64,000 nt of DNA from Myxococcus xanthus (GCF_900106535.1 NZ_FNOH01000002.1:310001-374000); one strand, 5' to 3'. Positions 17,472 through 27,128 are shown, counted from the stretch's first letter. The notes: generated from the sequence alone by a model not told the origin. Translations and numbers: made by a program.

Positions 17472-18617
17472 CTAGACGGTCCGCGGCGAGCGGAGAAGCG
17501 ACTCGTAAAGGATTGACGTGCGCTCGGCAATGTCCCGCCACGTCATGTCCCGCACCGCGGCCTGCGCGGCTTCACGCAACCGGAGCAGGCGAGCGCGGTC
17601 CTCCGCCAGCGAGCGCAGCGCCACCACCTGCGCGGCGACGTCTCCCATCGGTACCAACCACCCCGTCTCACCGTCACGCACGACCTGGGGCGCCACGCCC
17701 ACCGGCGTAGACACCGGCGTGAGCCCGCTGGCCATCGACTCCACCAGCGCCATCCCGAAGCCCTCCGAATGGCTGGGGAAGAACAGCACCTCTTCGTCCC
17801 GCAGCAGGCGCGGCAGCTCGGCGCGTGGATAACGAGGCACCACGCGCACGTGCTCGCGCGCCCCAGCGGGAAACGCCGCCAGCACCTCCGCCTCCGGGTT
17901 GCCCGTGCCGTACAACGTCAGCGTGAAGGACACGCCTTCGGCATGCAGGTGGGTGGCGACGGCCACCATCTCCGCGCGCCCCTTGAGCGCCAGCCAGCTC
18001 CCCACACACGCTATCCGCAGCGGCGCACCAGGCGCGGAAGGCGTGGGCGAAGGCAGCCCCTGGAAGGCCACATCCAGCCCATGGGGGATGACACTCAACT
18101 GACGCGCGGGCACGCCCAGCCGTTCCGTCGCGTAGGCGGCATCCTGCGTGTTGAGCAGCACCGCATGGTCCGCGCGCAGCAGGGTCTGGCGCACCTCCCA
18201 GAGGCGATAGCCGCCATGGTACAGCGGGTACTTCCAGCTCAGCGCCAGGTGCCCCGCACGCGCGTCGGCGCGCAGCCGTTCGGAGAAGGTGTGCTCCAGG
18301 CCGTGGCTGCGCGTCACCAGGGCATGGCGGGCCCGCGCCCCCGGACGGCCCAAGCGCATCCAGGGCCACGCATCCCCAGTGGTGATGTCCAGCACGTCGT
18401 ACCGACTCGCGGCCCGCAGCAGGTGTGCGGTGAGCATCCAGGGGAACCGCAGCTCGTGCACCGTCGTGTGGTGCCGCAGGCCGGGATAGGCGTCGTCGTA
18501 GCTGAAGTAGTCCACCTGGCAGCCCCGCGCCGCCAGCGCCTGCCCCAGCGCGAGCGTCACCCCCGGCGCCCCCATGTCCGGGTTCAGGGGATGGTGGATG
18601 CCAAGCAGGATGCGCAT
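17472..18617 (-). CDS. Glycosyltransferase family 4
   Basis: This 381-residue GT-B-fold retaining glycosyltransferase has an N-terminal Rossmann half opening MRILLGIHHPLNPDMGAPGV. The donor half carries RIACVGSWLALKGR and the E-x7-E nucleotide-sugar motif in HSEGFGMALVESMASG. It would add one sugar to the lipid-linked repeat unit on the cytoplasmic face. It lies 128 bases upstream of the WecA-like gene on the same strand, so initiation and an early elongation step may be co-expressed. Sugar specificity cannot be read from the sequence. Confidence 0.9.
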   Translation of the reverse strand: MRILLGIHHPLNPDMGAPGVTLALGQALAARGCQVDYFSYDDAYPGLRHHTTVHELRFPWMLTAHLLRAASRYDVLDITTGDAWPWMRLGRPGARARHALVTRSHGLEHTFSERLRADARAGHLALSWKYPLYHGGYRLWEVRQTLLRADHAVLLNTQDAAYATERLGVPARQLSVIPHGLDVAFQGLPSPTPSAPGAPLRIACVGSWLALKGRAEMVAVATHLHAEGVSFTLTLYGTGNPEAEVLAAFPAGAREHVRVVPRYPRAELPRLLRDEEVLFFPSHSEGFGMALVESMASGLTPVSTPVGVAPQVVRDGETGWLVPMGDVAAQVVALRSLAEDRARLLRLREAAQAAVRDMTWRDIAERTSILYESLLRSPRTV

Positions 18618-18690
18618 GAGAAGGTGGCGGACTTCTAGAACACCCGGAGGGGGCCTGCCTGCTTTTCATGGATGAGCGGCGTGGGCGAGA

Positions 18691-19821
18691 ATGGCACCGT
18701 TCCCCATCCCCATGTCCCTGCATTCCGCTCCCACGTTGCAGGCGAGCCTCGACTCGCGTCGCAACAACCTGGACTTCCTGCGCTTCGCCGCGGCGACGTG
18801 CGTATTGCTCAGCCATGCCTTCCCCCTGGGCGAGGGCAAGGGGACGGTGGAGCCGCTGGAGTCCTTCACCCGGGGACAGTTCTCCCTGGGACGGCTGGGC
18901 GTCGCGGTGTTCCTCATCATCAGCGGCGTGCTCATCACCCGGAGCTGGGAGCGGACGCCCGACGCGGCGCGCTTCATCTGGGCCCGGGTGCTGCGCATCT
19001 TCCCCGGGCTGGGGGCCATGCTGCTGCTGACGGTGGGGGTGCTGGGGCCGGCCTTCACCCGGCTGTCCCTGGGCGACTACTTCACGGCCCCGGACACGGC
19101 CCTGTACCTGCTGGGCAACTTCGCCCTGAACTGGCCCCAGTGGCACCTGCCGGGCGTCTTCGAGGCGAACGCCTACCCCCACGCCGTCAACGGCTCGCTG
19201 TGGACGCTGAAGTACGAGGTCGGCTTCTACCTGCTGACGCTGGGCCTGGGCCTGACGGGCCTCTTGCGCAAGGGCATGGTCATCTTCGGCCTCGTCGGCG
19301 CGGCGGTGGCCACCTTCGTCACCGGACGGCTGGGCTTCTGGCCGGAGCTGTACCTGTACTTCGGCGGCGGCGTGGCGCTGTACCAGTGGCGCGAACACGT
19401 GCGCATGAGCCCCTGGGTGGCGGCGGCGTGCGTGGTGGGGTGGCTCATCACGGCCCGGCTCGGATACGGCTGCCGCATCGCCACCGGCCTGCTGGGCGGA
19501 TACGTCGTGCTGTACCTCGCCTTCCGGCCCATGGGGGCGCTGGCGGACTTCGGGCGCCGGGGCGACCTGTCCTACGGCGTCTACCTCTACGCCTTCCCCG
19601 TGCAGCAGGCCGTCACCACCCTGCTGGGCGGGCCCACGGCGTGGTGGGTGAACGCAGCGGTGGCCTTCCCCTGTGTGCTGCTGCTGGCGGCGCTGTCGTG
19701 GCGGTGGGTGGAGCAGCCCGCCTTGCGGCGCAAGGACAGGCTCCCCGCGTGGGTGAGGCGTCCGGCGGTCTCCGTCACAGCGGTTCCGAAGACGCCGTCC
19801 CGGCCGGCTGGGCCGCACTGA
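18691..19821 (+). CDS. Acyltransferase family 3 membrane protein
   Basis: This 376-residue polytopic protein begins with the family signature NNLDFLRFAAATCVLLSHAF, followed by GVAVFLIISGVLITRSW and RVLRIFPG. It lacks a periplasmic SGNH domain. It probably O-acylates the polysaccharide in the periplasm. It is divergent from the GT4 gene at 17472-18617 and its 3' end overlaps the converging LtaS-like gene by 47 bases. ATG 18712 is an alternative start, seven residues in. Confidence 0.88.
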   Translation: MAPFPIPMSLHSAPTLQASLDSRRNNLDFLRFAAATCVLLSHAFPLGEGKGTVEPLESFTRGQFSLGRLGVAVFLIISGVLITRSWERTPDAARFIWARVLRIFPGLGAMLLLTVGVLGPAFTRLSLGDYFTAPDTALYLLGNFALNWPQWHLPGVFEANAYPHAVNGSLWTLKYEVGFYLLTLGLGLTGLLRKGMVIFGLVGAAVATFVTGRLGFWPELYLYFGGGVALYQWREHVRMSPWVAAACVVGWLITARLGYGCRIATGLLGGYVVLYLAFRPMGALADFGRRGDLSYGVYLYAFPVQQAVTTLLGGPTAWWVNAAVAFPCVLLLAALSWRWVEQPALRRKDRLPAWVRRPAVSVTAVPKTPSRPAGPH

Positions 19822-21748
19822 AGTTGTCGCCCGCCAGCCGGTCATACGTGAGCAGGCGGTAGCGCCGCATCCAGTCCTCCCATGAGCCCGGCTCCTGGGC
19901 CTTGGGGACCTTGTCGCCCGCGGGCAGGTATTCGCCGGAGGCGTTGCGCAGCAGGTCTCCCCGGACCACGGGCAGCACCTTGGACAATTCGGAGACGAAG
20001 GCGAAGAAGCCCGGAGGCCGCAGCCCCGCCGTCTCGAGGATGCGCGGGGTGAGCATGCTGATGCTCAGGTGGATGTCCTGCCGGGGCACGGGGAAGTTCG
20101 TCCAGAGGACGACGGGGACCTCCGCCATGCGCTCGCGCTGCGCGTCCGTCCATGGCTCCTGGAAGTAGCCGGCCTCGCGATAGGTCGCGTAGTCCGAGCC
20201 CAGCATCGGCAGGTGGTCCCCGAAGAGCACCAGCAGCGTCTTGCGTTTGCGAGCCTCCAGCTTGCGCACCAGCCGCTCCACGGCCGAGTCCATCTGCCGC
20301 AGCTTGTGCACGTAGTTCTTCAAGAGCAGCCGGTTGTCCGGCGAGAGCTTCTCGCCCTGCACCTCGATCCGCTCCTCGCCGGTGAGCGGCAGGTTGTAGG
20401 GCCCGTGGGTGGACATCGTCACGGCCATGATGAACCGCGGCTGACGCTCGTCGGAGAGCTCGTGGAGGATGTGGTCGACGACCTCCTCGTCCGACACCCA
20501 GGGCCCTTCGAGCCGGGGGGAAGTGAAGTCCGTGAGCGACTGGAACGTGTCGAAGCCCAGCAACGGGTACACCACGTCGCGGCTCCAGTAGAACGCGTGG
20601 AACGGGTGGATGGCCAGCGTCTGGTAGCCCGCGCGGCGGAACAGCGACGGCAGCGCGTCCACGGGACGCATCACATAGTGCTGGTAGGGAAACGCGCCGT
20701 CCGGGGCGAACGACGAGGACATGCCCGTCAGGAGTTCGAACTCCGCGTTGGCCGTGCCACCACCGAAGGCCGGGCTGATGAGGTTGCCCGAGCTGTGGCG
20801 CTCCATGAGCGACCGCACGAAGGGCAGCGGATCCTCGCTGAAGGGGATGCCCAGCCGCGTCGGGTCCCAGAGCGATTCGGCCATGAAGACGACGACGTCG
20901 ACGGGCTCCTGGGGCGCGGCGGGCACCACGCCCGGAGGGCCCCCCAGGGCCGCGTGCACCTGCGCCTGGGAGTACTCACTGCCCGGCTCCAGCCGCAGCC
21001 CCTCCCAGTTCCAGAGCATCATCAGCGTGAGCCCGTTCATCTGGAAGTTGGAGCGCTGGTCCCACACCTGGTCGTAGATGCCGAAGCGGTTGAAGACGCG
21101 CCGCACGGGCAGGTGCTGTTGGAAGATGATGACCAGCAGGTACGCCACCGCCGCCAGCGCCAGGTTGCGGCGTCCGGCCTTGGGCAACGGGTACCGGGGC
21201 GTGCCGCGCGCCACCGCGCGCCACATGACGGCGAGCATGGCCACCAGCAGCAGACACGAGCCAATGGCCGCCACCGCGCCGCCGCCGGGCAGCAGCGTGG
21301 GCGCCAGCGATGTCACCTGCCGCCACTCCAGGAAGTCCCAGGGCATCAGCGGCCGGTCGATGAGCTGCACCTTCCGGATGTGCAGGGTGACGGTGAAGAG
21401 CATCGCCGCCGCCACCAGGGCCCCCGAGATTCCCACCCGGTTCGTCACCGCCCACAGCAGGCCCGTCACCGCGGAGATGACGCCCACGCTGAGGAGCATG
21501 GAGTAGACGTTGCGCTGGGTGATGCCCTCCAGGCCCGAGGACGAGAAGACGGCGATGGTCAGCTCCATGGCCCCGACGAGCACCGCCGAGGCCAGGATGA
21601 CGCCCACCAACGGCCACAGGTTGGAGGGGGGCCGCTGGAAGAACAAGGTCTTGGGAATCCGTGCGCGACGTGCCAACGACAGGTGCCTCCAGGAGCCGAC
21701 CAGGGAGCGGGAGGGCGCGGAGACTACCCGACAGGCCCCCTGGCGTTC
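19775..21748 (-). CDS. LtaS-like sulfatase-fold phosphoglycerol/phosphoethanolamine transferase
   Basis: About 657 residues. Five or so membrane helices occupy the N-terminal 250, followed by a periplasmic alkaline-phosphatase-fold domain (about 300-640). Signature residues of the LTA synthase group are visible. FMAESLWDP carries the first metal-binding E. GGGTANAEFELLTG carries the nucleophilic threonine. MSTHGPY and LFGDHLPM carry the C-terminal D-H metal pair. LtaS relatives move phosphoglycerol, or similar head groups, from phospholipid onto glycans. In a Gram-negative polysaccharide locus this suggests decoration with a phospho-substituent, which is an inference. Start choices are ATG 21802 or 21748, and a TTG at 21676 behind CTGGAGGC. 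Confidence 0.85.
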   Translation of the reverse strand, partial: ERQGACRVVSAPSRSLVGSWRHLSLARRARIPKTLFFQRPPSNLWPLVGVILASAVLVGAMELTIAVFSSSGLEGITQRNVYSMLLSVGVISAVTGLLWAVTNRVGISGALVAAAMLFTVTLHIRKVQLIDRPLMPWDFLEWRQVTSLAPTLLPGGGAVAAIGSCLLLVAMLAVMWRAVARGTPRYPLPKAGRRNLALAAVAYLLVIIFQQHLPVRRVFNRFGIYDQVWDQRSNFQMNGLTLMMLWNWEGLRLEPGSEYSQAQVHAALGGPPGVVPAAPQEPVDVVVFMAESLWDPTRLGIPFSEDPLPFVRSLMERHSSGNLISPAFGGGTANAEFELLTGMSSSFAPDGAFPYQHYVMRPVDALPSLFRRAGYQTLAIHPFHAFYWSRDVVYPLLGFDTFQSLTDFTSPRLEGPWVSDEEVVDHILHELSDERQPRFIMAVTMSTHGPYNLPLTGEERIEVQGEKLSPDNRLLLKNYVHKLRQMDSAVERLVRKLEARKRKTLLVLFGDHLPMLGSDYATYREAGYFQEPWTDAQRERMAEVPVVLWTNFPVPRQDIHLSISMLTPRILETAGLRPPGFFAFVSELSKVLPVVRGDLLRNASGEYLPAGDKVPKAQEPGSWEDWMRRYRLLTYDRLAGDNFSAAQPAGTASSEPL

Positions 21749-21836
21749 CATGCGCCTGGGGTCGGGGTTCTGCCGCCTGCCACGCTGTGTGCGGGCGGGC
21801 ATCCGGCGGAGCGCCCCATGCCCCGTGTACCCAGGC

Positions 21837-22859
21837 TCACTTCATGGGTGGCTGGGCCAGCAGCGCGGCGCCAATGGCACCGGAAAGTTCTCCCAGTTCC
21901 GCGACGCGCACGGGCGGCTGGCGCTCGGGGACGAAGATGTGCGGGCGCATGGCCTCGTGGATGCGGCCGGCGAATTCAGGCCCCAGCCGCGTGCCCAGGC
22001 CTCCGCCCAGGACGACTGCCTCCACGTCCAGCAGGTTGATGGCGGAGGCGAGCCCCGCGCCCAGCATCCGCACCGCGCGGCCGAAGAGCCACGTGGCCAG
22101 TGCGTCCTCCTGCGCCAGCGCCCGGGCCCAGATGCTGCTGGTCAACCGGGTGCGGCCCTTCTTCCGCATCAAGTCGAAGAGAATCGTCGTCTCGCCCTGG
22201 CGCACGGCCTTGTGCGCACGGCGCTCCATGGACGCGCGGCCCGCGTAGGCCTCCAGGCAGCCGCGCCGGCCACAACCACACCGGGCACCGCCCGGCTTCA
22301 CCACCATGTGGCCCACCTCGCCCGCCGCGCCCCGGCCTCGCCAGGGCACGCCGTCCAGCACCAGCCCACCGCCCACGCCCGTTCCCCACCAGACGCCCAG
22401 CAGGGAGCGAAATGCGCGGCCCGCGCCCAGCCGGTACTCCGCCGCCACCGCCACCTGGACGTCGTTGCCCAGCACCACGGGCCGGCCCACCCGCGCGCCC
22501 AGGTCCCCCGCCACTGGGTAGGGCGTGCTCCAGCCCCGGCCCACGTTGCTGACATGTCCCAGCGTGCCCTCGTTGGCGTTCACCGCGCCGGGCGCGCCCA
22601 CGCCCACCCCCAGGAGCTGACGGGACGTCAGGCCCGCCGCGTGCGCCGCGCCCTCCAAGGCGTCGTGGATGGCGCGCACCACGTCGCCGGGCTCGCCGTC
22701 GGCGGGCGTGGGCTGGCGCATCTTCCCCAGGACGGTGCCGGCGCGGTCCACCACCACGGCCTCGATTTTCGTCCCGCCCAGGTCGACGCCGCCCCAGCAC
22801 TCCAGGGTGTCGCGCTCCGCCGCCTTCCCTCGCGAGCCCACCGCGTTCGCCTCCCGCAT
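21837..22859 (-). CDS. ROK-family sugar kinase
   Basis: This 340-residue protein has the ROK fold. The phosphate-binding loop is [16 protein letters not shown] at about residues 23-38. The catalytic aspartate lies in [14 protein letters not shown], and G-T-G-V-G-G-G follows. The zinc motif [21 protein letters not shown] contains one His and three Cys ligands. There is no N-terminal winged helix, so it is a kinase such as glucokinase or N-acetylmannosamine kinase rather than a repressor. It would feed sugar phosphates to nucleotide-sugar synthesis. ATG 22859 is chosen because the longer frame adds an Arg-rich non-family stretch. It is 88 bases upstream of the LtaS-like gene in the same direction. 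Confidence 0.9.
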   Translation of the reverse strand: MREANAVGSRGKAAERDTLECWGGVDLGGTKIEAVVVDRAGTVLGKMRQPTPADGEPGDVVRAIHDALEGAAHAAGLTSRQLLGVGVGAPGAVNANEGTLGHVSNVGRGWSTPYPVAGDLGARVGRPVVLGNDVQVAVAAEYRLGAGRAFRSLLGVWWGTGVGGGLVLDGVPWRGRGAAGEVGHMVVKPGGARCGCGRRGCLEAYAGRASMERRAHKAVRQGETTILFDLMRKKGRTRLTSSIWARALAQEDALATWLFGRAVRMLGAGLASAINLLDVEAVVLGGGLGTRLGPEFAGRIHEAMRPHIFVPERQPPVRVAELGELSGAIGAALLAQPPMK

Positions 22860-23053
22860 GACACGCCTCCCCAACGAAGATGCGCAGTCCGCCACGGACC
22901 GGGTGAAGGCGGCGGGAAGGCAAGGGAGCGGCCGGCCCGCGTGCCGCCCGGCCTGTCCGTGAGCAACGATTCCCCACCAACGCTTCCACGGCGCCTCGCG
23001 GGGCCCGCTAGAAAGGCGCTCCACACAGACGCGCGACAGGAAAGGGGCAAGGG

Positions 23054-23599
23054 ATGGACCTCATCGGACAGCTCTCTCAGCAGCTCGGAGTGAATGGAAC
23101 GCAGGCCCAGGGGCTGGCGGGCTCGCTGCTGAAGTTGGTGCAGGGCACGGTGCAGGAGAAGCTGGGCCCCGACGCCGCGAACCAGATGGGCCAGGCCATT
23201 CCAGAGATGGAGAGCTGGCAGCAGGCCCCCAGCACCACGTCCGCGCCCCAGACGGCGCCGGATGCGGGGGGCGGGCTGATGGGCGCGCTGGGCGGCCTCA
23301 TGTCCGGTCAGGAGGGCAGCACGGGCGGCATGCTGAGCGCGCTGGGGGGCGTCGCGGGGCAGGCCGGTGATGTGGCCGCCGTGGTGTCCCTGCTGGGCCG
23401 CTTCAACATCGACGCGAGCAAGGCGTCCTTGGTGGCGCCCCTGCTGCTGAACTTCCTCAAGTCGCGCCTGGACCCCGCGCTCGTGGGCCGCATCCTCTCC
23501 GTGGTGCCGCTGCTGGCCGGCGCGGGCGGTGGTGGCAACACGCCCGGCGGTGGCGGCCTTGGGGGGATGCTGGGCGGGTTGTTGGGCGGCGGACGCTGA
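23054..23599 (+). CDS. DUF2780-type (VcgC/VcgE-like) protein
   Basis: This 181-residue protein resembles the DUF2780 family of unknown function. It opens MDLIGQLSQQLGVNGTQAQG, continues with QMGQAIPEM, and ends in a helical LVAPLLLNFLKSRLDP segment and a Gly-rich tail (GGGGLGGMLGGLLGGG). A Gly/Met-rich linker sits in the centre. No signal peptide is seen. AAAGGGGCAAGGG precedes the ATG. It is divergent from the ROK kinase and converges on a GT2 gene after only 11 bases. A link to polysaccharide synthesis rests on position alone. Confidence 0.7.
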   Translation: MDLIGQLSQQLGVNGTQAQGLAGSLLKLVQGTVQEKLGPDAANQMGQAIPEMESWQQAPSTTSAPQTAPDAGGGLMGALGGLMSGQEGSTGGMLSALGGVAGQAGDVAAVVSLLGRFNIDASKASLVAPLLLNFLKSRLDPALVGRILSVVPLLAGAGGGGNTPGGGGLGGMLGGLLGGGR

Positions 23600-23610
23600 C
23601 GCCCGCGCCG

Positions 23611-24525
23611 TCAGCGGCCCGACACGCGCTGGCGCACGGTGGTGGCCAGCGCCCACGGCGGGAAGCCCAGCATGTAGCGCCAGCGCGGCACCGCCAGGTG
23701 GAGCGGCAGGCCGCGCCGGTACAAGTCCAGCGCCAGGTCCACGCGGCGCTGGGACAACAACCAGTGCGTCACGTGGCGCAGGCTGTAGAGCAGCATCTCC
23801 AGCCGCTCACGCCTGCGGGCCGTGCCTCCCGGGTAGCGCCCCAGGCGCTCCTGCTCCAGGAGATACCGCGTACCCCGGTAGCCGGACTCCAGTGACGTGG
23901 ACGTGGAGCCCACGTGCTGCCGGTAGCCCACCACCACGGGCGCGCGCACCCAGGCGAAGCCCGGGTCCGTGCCCAGCCGGTACAGCAGGTCGTAGTCCTC
24001 GCCACTGATGCGCAGCGGGGTGAAGCCCCCCACGCGCCGCAGCGCCTCCGTGCGCACCGCCAGCACGCACGCGGTGCGCGGCGTCCGGTCCTCCGCGCTG
24101 GCCAGATAGTCCGCGAAGCGCAGCACCTGGAGCGGCTCGCGGCTCACGGTCGCCAGGGTTTCGGCCCGGGAGAACAGCGCCGCCGTGCCCAGCACCAGCG
24201 ACGTCCCTTCCGCCTCGAGCACCCGCCGGTACGTGGCCAGCGTCCAGGGGAACCACACGTCGTCACTGTCCAGGAAGGCCACGTAGGTGCCCCGGGCCTC
24301 CTGGATGCCCAGGTTGCGCGCGGCGCCAGGGCCCGCGTTGCGCTGGCTGAGCACGCGCACCTGTTCGCCATAGCGGGCCAGCGTCTCCAGCGTGTCGTCG
24401 GTGGAGCCGTCATCCACGACGAGCACCTCGAAGTCACGCTCCTCCTGCGCGAACACGGACGCGAGCGCCGCCTCCAGCAGCCGCGCCCGGTTGTACGTGG
24501 GGATGATGACGGAGAAGAACGGCAT
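23611..24525 (-). CDS. Glycosyltransferase family 2
   Basis: This 304-residue GT-A-fold inverting glycosyltransferase has an N-terminal FSVIIPTYNRARLLEAALAS and VVDDGSTDD. The metal-binding D-x-D motif is in AFLDSDDVWFP, and SGEDYDLLYRLG is the catalytic acidic region. It adds a sugar to the growing lipid-linked unit. The ATG lies one base after the stop of the upstream GT2 gene (TGA-C-ATG), so both are translated from one message with wzx. Sugar donor is unknown. Confidence 0.92.
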   Translation of the reverse strand: MPFFSVIIPTYNRARLLEAALASVFAQEERDFEVLVVDDGSTDDTLETLARYGEQVRVLSQRNAGPGAARNLGIQEARGTYVAFLDSDDVWFPWTLATYRRVLEAEGTSLVLGTAALFSRAETLATVSREPLQVLRFADYLASAEDRTPRTACVLAVRTEALRRVGGFTPLRISGEDYDLLYRLGTDPGFAWVRAPVVVGYRQHVGSTSTSLESGYRGTRYLLEQERLGRYPGGTARRRERLEMLLYSLRHVTHWLLSQRRVDLALDLYRRGLPLHLAVPRWRYMLGFPPWALATTVRQRVSGR

Positions 24526-24526
24526 G

Positions 24527-25477
24527 TCACACGCGGGCGCGCAGGCCCATCTGGGAGATGCCCAGGAAGGTGGCCAGTTGCTTGCGGTACTCCGGCAGGC
24601 TCATGCGCCCGCGCAGCAGCGTCTGCGTCAGCACCGCCGAGTTGTACGGCAACGTCCCCACCAGGATGGCCCGCATGGCCGTCTCGTGCAGCCGGCCGTG
24701 GTGCTTTCGGAAGTACGCCAGGCGCGTGCGCCACAGCTCGATGCGCACCTTGTCCGCCCCGGTGTCGGACGGACGGAACGAGCGGCTGGTCAGGTGCGTA
24801 ATCACCGCCTCCGGGCAGAAGGCCACCTCCCAGCCCGCCTTCCAGGCCCGCACGCACCAGTCGGTGTCCTCGGTGTTGCCCAGCGGGGACATCTGCTCGT
24901 CGAGCAGGCCCACCTCCGCGAGCGCCTCCTCGCGCACCACGATGCAGGCGCCCAGCACCCAGCTCACGCGGGCCTCGTCGTGGCCGTACTGCGCCGGGTC
25001 GATGGCCATCGCCTTGAGGAAGTGGAGGGGACGCGGCAGGAAGACGATGTCGAAGAGCTGCCCGGCCAGCGACATGGGCCGGAAGGTGCAGTTCTGGATG
25101 GTGCCGTCCGCGTTCAACAGCCGCGCGCCCGCCATGCCCACGCGCGGGTTGTCATCCATGAAGCGCACCAGCGCGTCGAAGGCGCCCTCGTGGACGATGG
25201 TGTCGTCATTGAAGATACAGAAGTGACGGCCCCGGGCCTGGCGCAACACCTGGTTGTGGTTGGCGGAGAAGCCCTTGCGCTCCGTGTTGAAGAGCCAGCG
25301 CACCTGGGGAAAGTCGCGCCGCATGGCGTCCACGCCGCGACCGCCCGTGGCGTTGTCGACAATCCAGACCTCGAAGGAGCTGTCGCGCGTCGTCGCGTAC
25401 AGCGTGCGCAGACAGTCGTGCAGCAACTCCGGATTGCTGTGATTGACGATGGAGATGACCAGGTCGGGCTTCTTCAT
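24527..25477 (-). CDS. Glycosyltransferase family 2, WbbL-like
   Basis: 316 residues. The N-terminus LVISIVNHSNPELLHDCLRT, then IVDNATGG, the D-D pair in CIFNDDTIV, and the ED motif in GNTEDTDWCVRAWKAGW are typical of rhamnosyltransferase-like GT2 proteins such as WbbL. A hydrophobic/helical C-terminus could associate with the membrane. The frame is open to 25501, but GGAGGT lies four bases before ATG 25477, which sets the start. It sits between wzx and the next GT2 gene in one operon. Assignment as a rhamnosyltransferase is only a possibility. Confidence 0.92.
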   Translation of the reverse strand: MKKPDLVISIVNHSNPELLHDCLRTLYATTRDSSFEVWIVDNATGGRGVDAMRRDFPQVRWLFNTERKGFSANHNQVLRQARGRHFCIFNDDTIVHEGAFDALVRFMDDNPRVGMAGARLLNADGTIQNCTFRPMSLAGQLFDIVFLPRPLHFLKAMAIDPAQYGHDEARVSWVLGACIVVREEALAEVGLLDEQMSPLGNTEDTDWCVRAWKAGWEVAFCPEAVITHLTSRSFRPSDTGADKVRIELWRTRLAYFRKHHGRLHETAMRAILVGTLPYNSAVLTQTLLRGRMSLPEYRKQLATFLGISQMGLRARV

Positions 25478-25481
25478 CGGG

Positions 25482-25487
25482 ACCTCC
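25482..25487 (-). promoter_or_regulatory. Shine-Dalgarno setting the start of the WbbL-like GT2
   Basis: GGAGGT on the reverse strand lies four bases before ATG 25477. It excludes the longer start at 25501 that would overlap the wzx stop. Confidence 0.65.
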
Positions 25488-25497
25488 GCGTGTCTGC

Positions 25498-27018
25498 TCA
25501 CGTCGACGCCGGACTCGCCGGAGTTGGCCTCGCGGCCCTCCGTGCCCGGATGAATTCGAGAATCTGCCTCAGCTCGCCCAGGAGTGGCAGCGTTCCCGGC
25601 AGCCGCTCACGGGCCCACACCAGGATGGCGAACAGCACCGCGCCCACCAGCGCCTGCGCCACCACACCCTCCTCCACCAGCCGCAGCGCCGCCAGACACG
25701 CCCCCAGCAGCACCAGCCCCAGGGTGACGAAGGGCTCCACCACCTGCCGCGTCAGCCCTCGCATCGACGGGTTGAGCCGCTCCACCAGCCACGCCGTCAC
25801 CCACACCTCGGCCAGTCCCACCACCACGCCCGCGGGGCCCATGCCCTCCAGGCCGAAGCGTTGGATGGCCCACGTCCCCAGCCCCCACTTCGCCGCACCC
25901 ACGCACACGACGACGGCCAGCCGCTCCCAGGGCCTGCCGCCCGCGTTCTGCGCCGTGGCCAGCAGCCCCACCAGGGTGGTGAGGATGCACTCCATGCTGA
26001 ACCACTGCACCAGCACCACCGCGGGCAGCCACCGCGTGCCGAAGAAGAGGGGCACCGCCACGGGGACGGCCAGCACCGCCAGGGGAATGGCGAGCAGCAA
26101 CACCGAGGCCAGCCGGCGCAGCGACGTGCGCAGGTACTCGGCGAAGCCCTCCGGGTCATCCTGCAACCGGCAGTAGGCGGGGAAGGCCACGCGGTTGAGC
26201 ACCACGCTCAGCATCATCGGCGTGGAGGCCAGCGCCCAGGCCCAGTTGACCAGCCCCACCGCCTCCTTGCCCAACACGTGCCCCACCACCAGCGGCACCC
26301 AGCCCGCCACCATCGCCGCCACCAGGGGCGGAAGCTGGAACGCCAGCCCGAAGCCCAGGAGCCGCCGCAACACGTCCACGCGGAAGCGCCCCTGGGGACG
26401 CCAGGGGGACGCCCACCAGATGCACACCAGCCCCACCCCGCCGCGCACCAGGCCGCCCAGCGCCAGCGCCCAGGCTCCGAAGCCCAGCGCCGCCAGGGAG
26501 ATGGTGGTGATGACCTGCACCACGTTTTCAATCAACTCGGCGCGGGCGATGACGGGGAAGGCGAGCTGGCGCTCCAGCGCCATCAACGGAATCACGCGCA
26601 GCGAGGACAAGAACAGGCCCAGCGCCAGCGCCCACACCATGGGCACCGCGCCGTCGCCCAGCGCATAGCCGCGCGTCAACTGGGGGGCCAGCAGACAGAC
26701 GGAGGCCACCACGACGGCGGTGAGCGCCTGGTGGCACCAGAAGATGGTGAACGTCTCATCCCGCGTGGGCTCGTGCGGCTGGCGGACCAGCGCCGCGCTC
26801 AGGCCCAGGTCACCCAGGAACACGCCCAGGGAGGCCGCGTAGGACACGATTCCGAACAGGCCGTAATCTGACGGGAAGAGCAGCCGGGAGAGGAACAGCG
26901 CGCTCACCACGCGCAGCCCCTGGGACGCCACGGTCCGCGCCGCCAGGACGAACATGCCCTTCAGGGCACGCGCCTTGACTTCGACGGCGGTGGCTTCGGG
27001 CGCTGGGGTCGCGTTCAT
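25498..27018 (-). CDS. wzx: Wzx-type oligosaccharide flippase
   Basis: 506 residues with about 12-14 membrane helices spread along the whole length, as in MOP/PST exporters. The opening segment MFVLAARTVASQGLRVVSALFLSRLLFPSDYGLFGIVSY is diagnostic of oligosaccharide flippases: here ALFLSRLLFPSDYGLFGI is the clearest stretch. Wzx flips undecaprenyl-pyrophosphate repeat units to the periplasm. It heads an operon with two GT2 genes and is divergent from the methyltransferase at 27213, sharing a 194-base control region with an inverted repeat. From memory its position relative to the Wzc gene fits WzxB of the BPS locus. Confidence 0.9.
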   Translation of the reverse strand: MNATPAPEATAVEVKARALKGMFVLAARTVASQGLRVVSALFLSRLLFPSDYGLFGIVSYAASLGVFLGDLGLSAALVRQPHEPTRDETFTIFWCHQALTAVVVASVCLLAPQLTRGYALGDGAVPMVWALALGLFLSSLRVIPLMALERQLAFPVIARAELIENVVQVITTISLAALGFGAWALALGGLVRGGVGLVCIWWASPWRPQGRFRVDVLRRLLGFGLAFQLPPLVAAMVAGWVPLVVGHVLGKEAVGLVNWAWALASTPMMLSVVLNRVAFPAYCRLQDDPEGFAEYLRTSLRRLASVLLLAIPLAVLAVPVAVPLFFGTRWLPAVVLVQWFSMECILTTLVGLLATAQNAGGRPWERLAVVVCVGAAKWGLGTWAIQRFGLEGMGPAGVVVGLAEVWVTAWLVERLNPSMRGLTRQVVEPFVTLGLVLLGACLAALRLVEEGVVAQALVGAVLFAILVWARERLPGTLPLLGELRQILEFIRARRAARPTPASPAST

Positions 27019-27060
27019 GGTGCGGAGCGGCCCGCTCCGGGTGTCCTGGGGAGGGCCAGC

Positions 27061-27128
27061 GCGCGGGAACGCGCGGGAACGGAAATGCTAGCGACAGCGC
27101 GCAGGGCCTACAAGCAACGCGCGTTCCC
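27061..27128. repeat. Tandem and inverted repeats in the wzx/methyltransferase divergent region
   Basis: GCGCGGGAAC occurs twice in tandem at 27061-27070 and 27071-27080. An 11-bp perfect inverted repeat also has arms at 27065-27075 and 27118-27128 with a 42-base spacer. Both lie between two divergent starts, where a regulator could bind. Function is inferred from position. Confidence 0.5.

Noticed and set aside
17674-19845. A minus-strand frame of about 720 codons spanning two genes
   Set aside because: It overlaps parts of the GT4 and acyltransferase genes in non-coding frames and lacks any motif.
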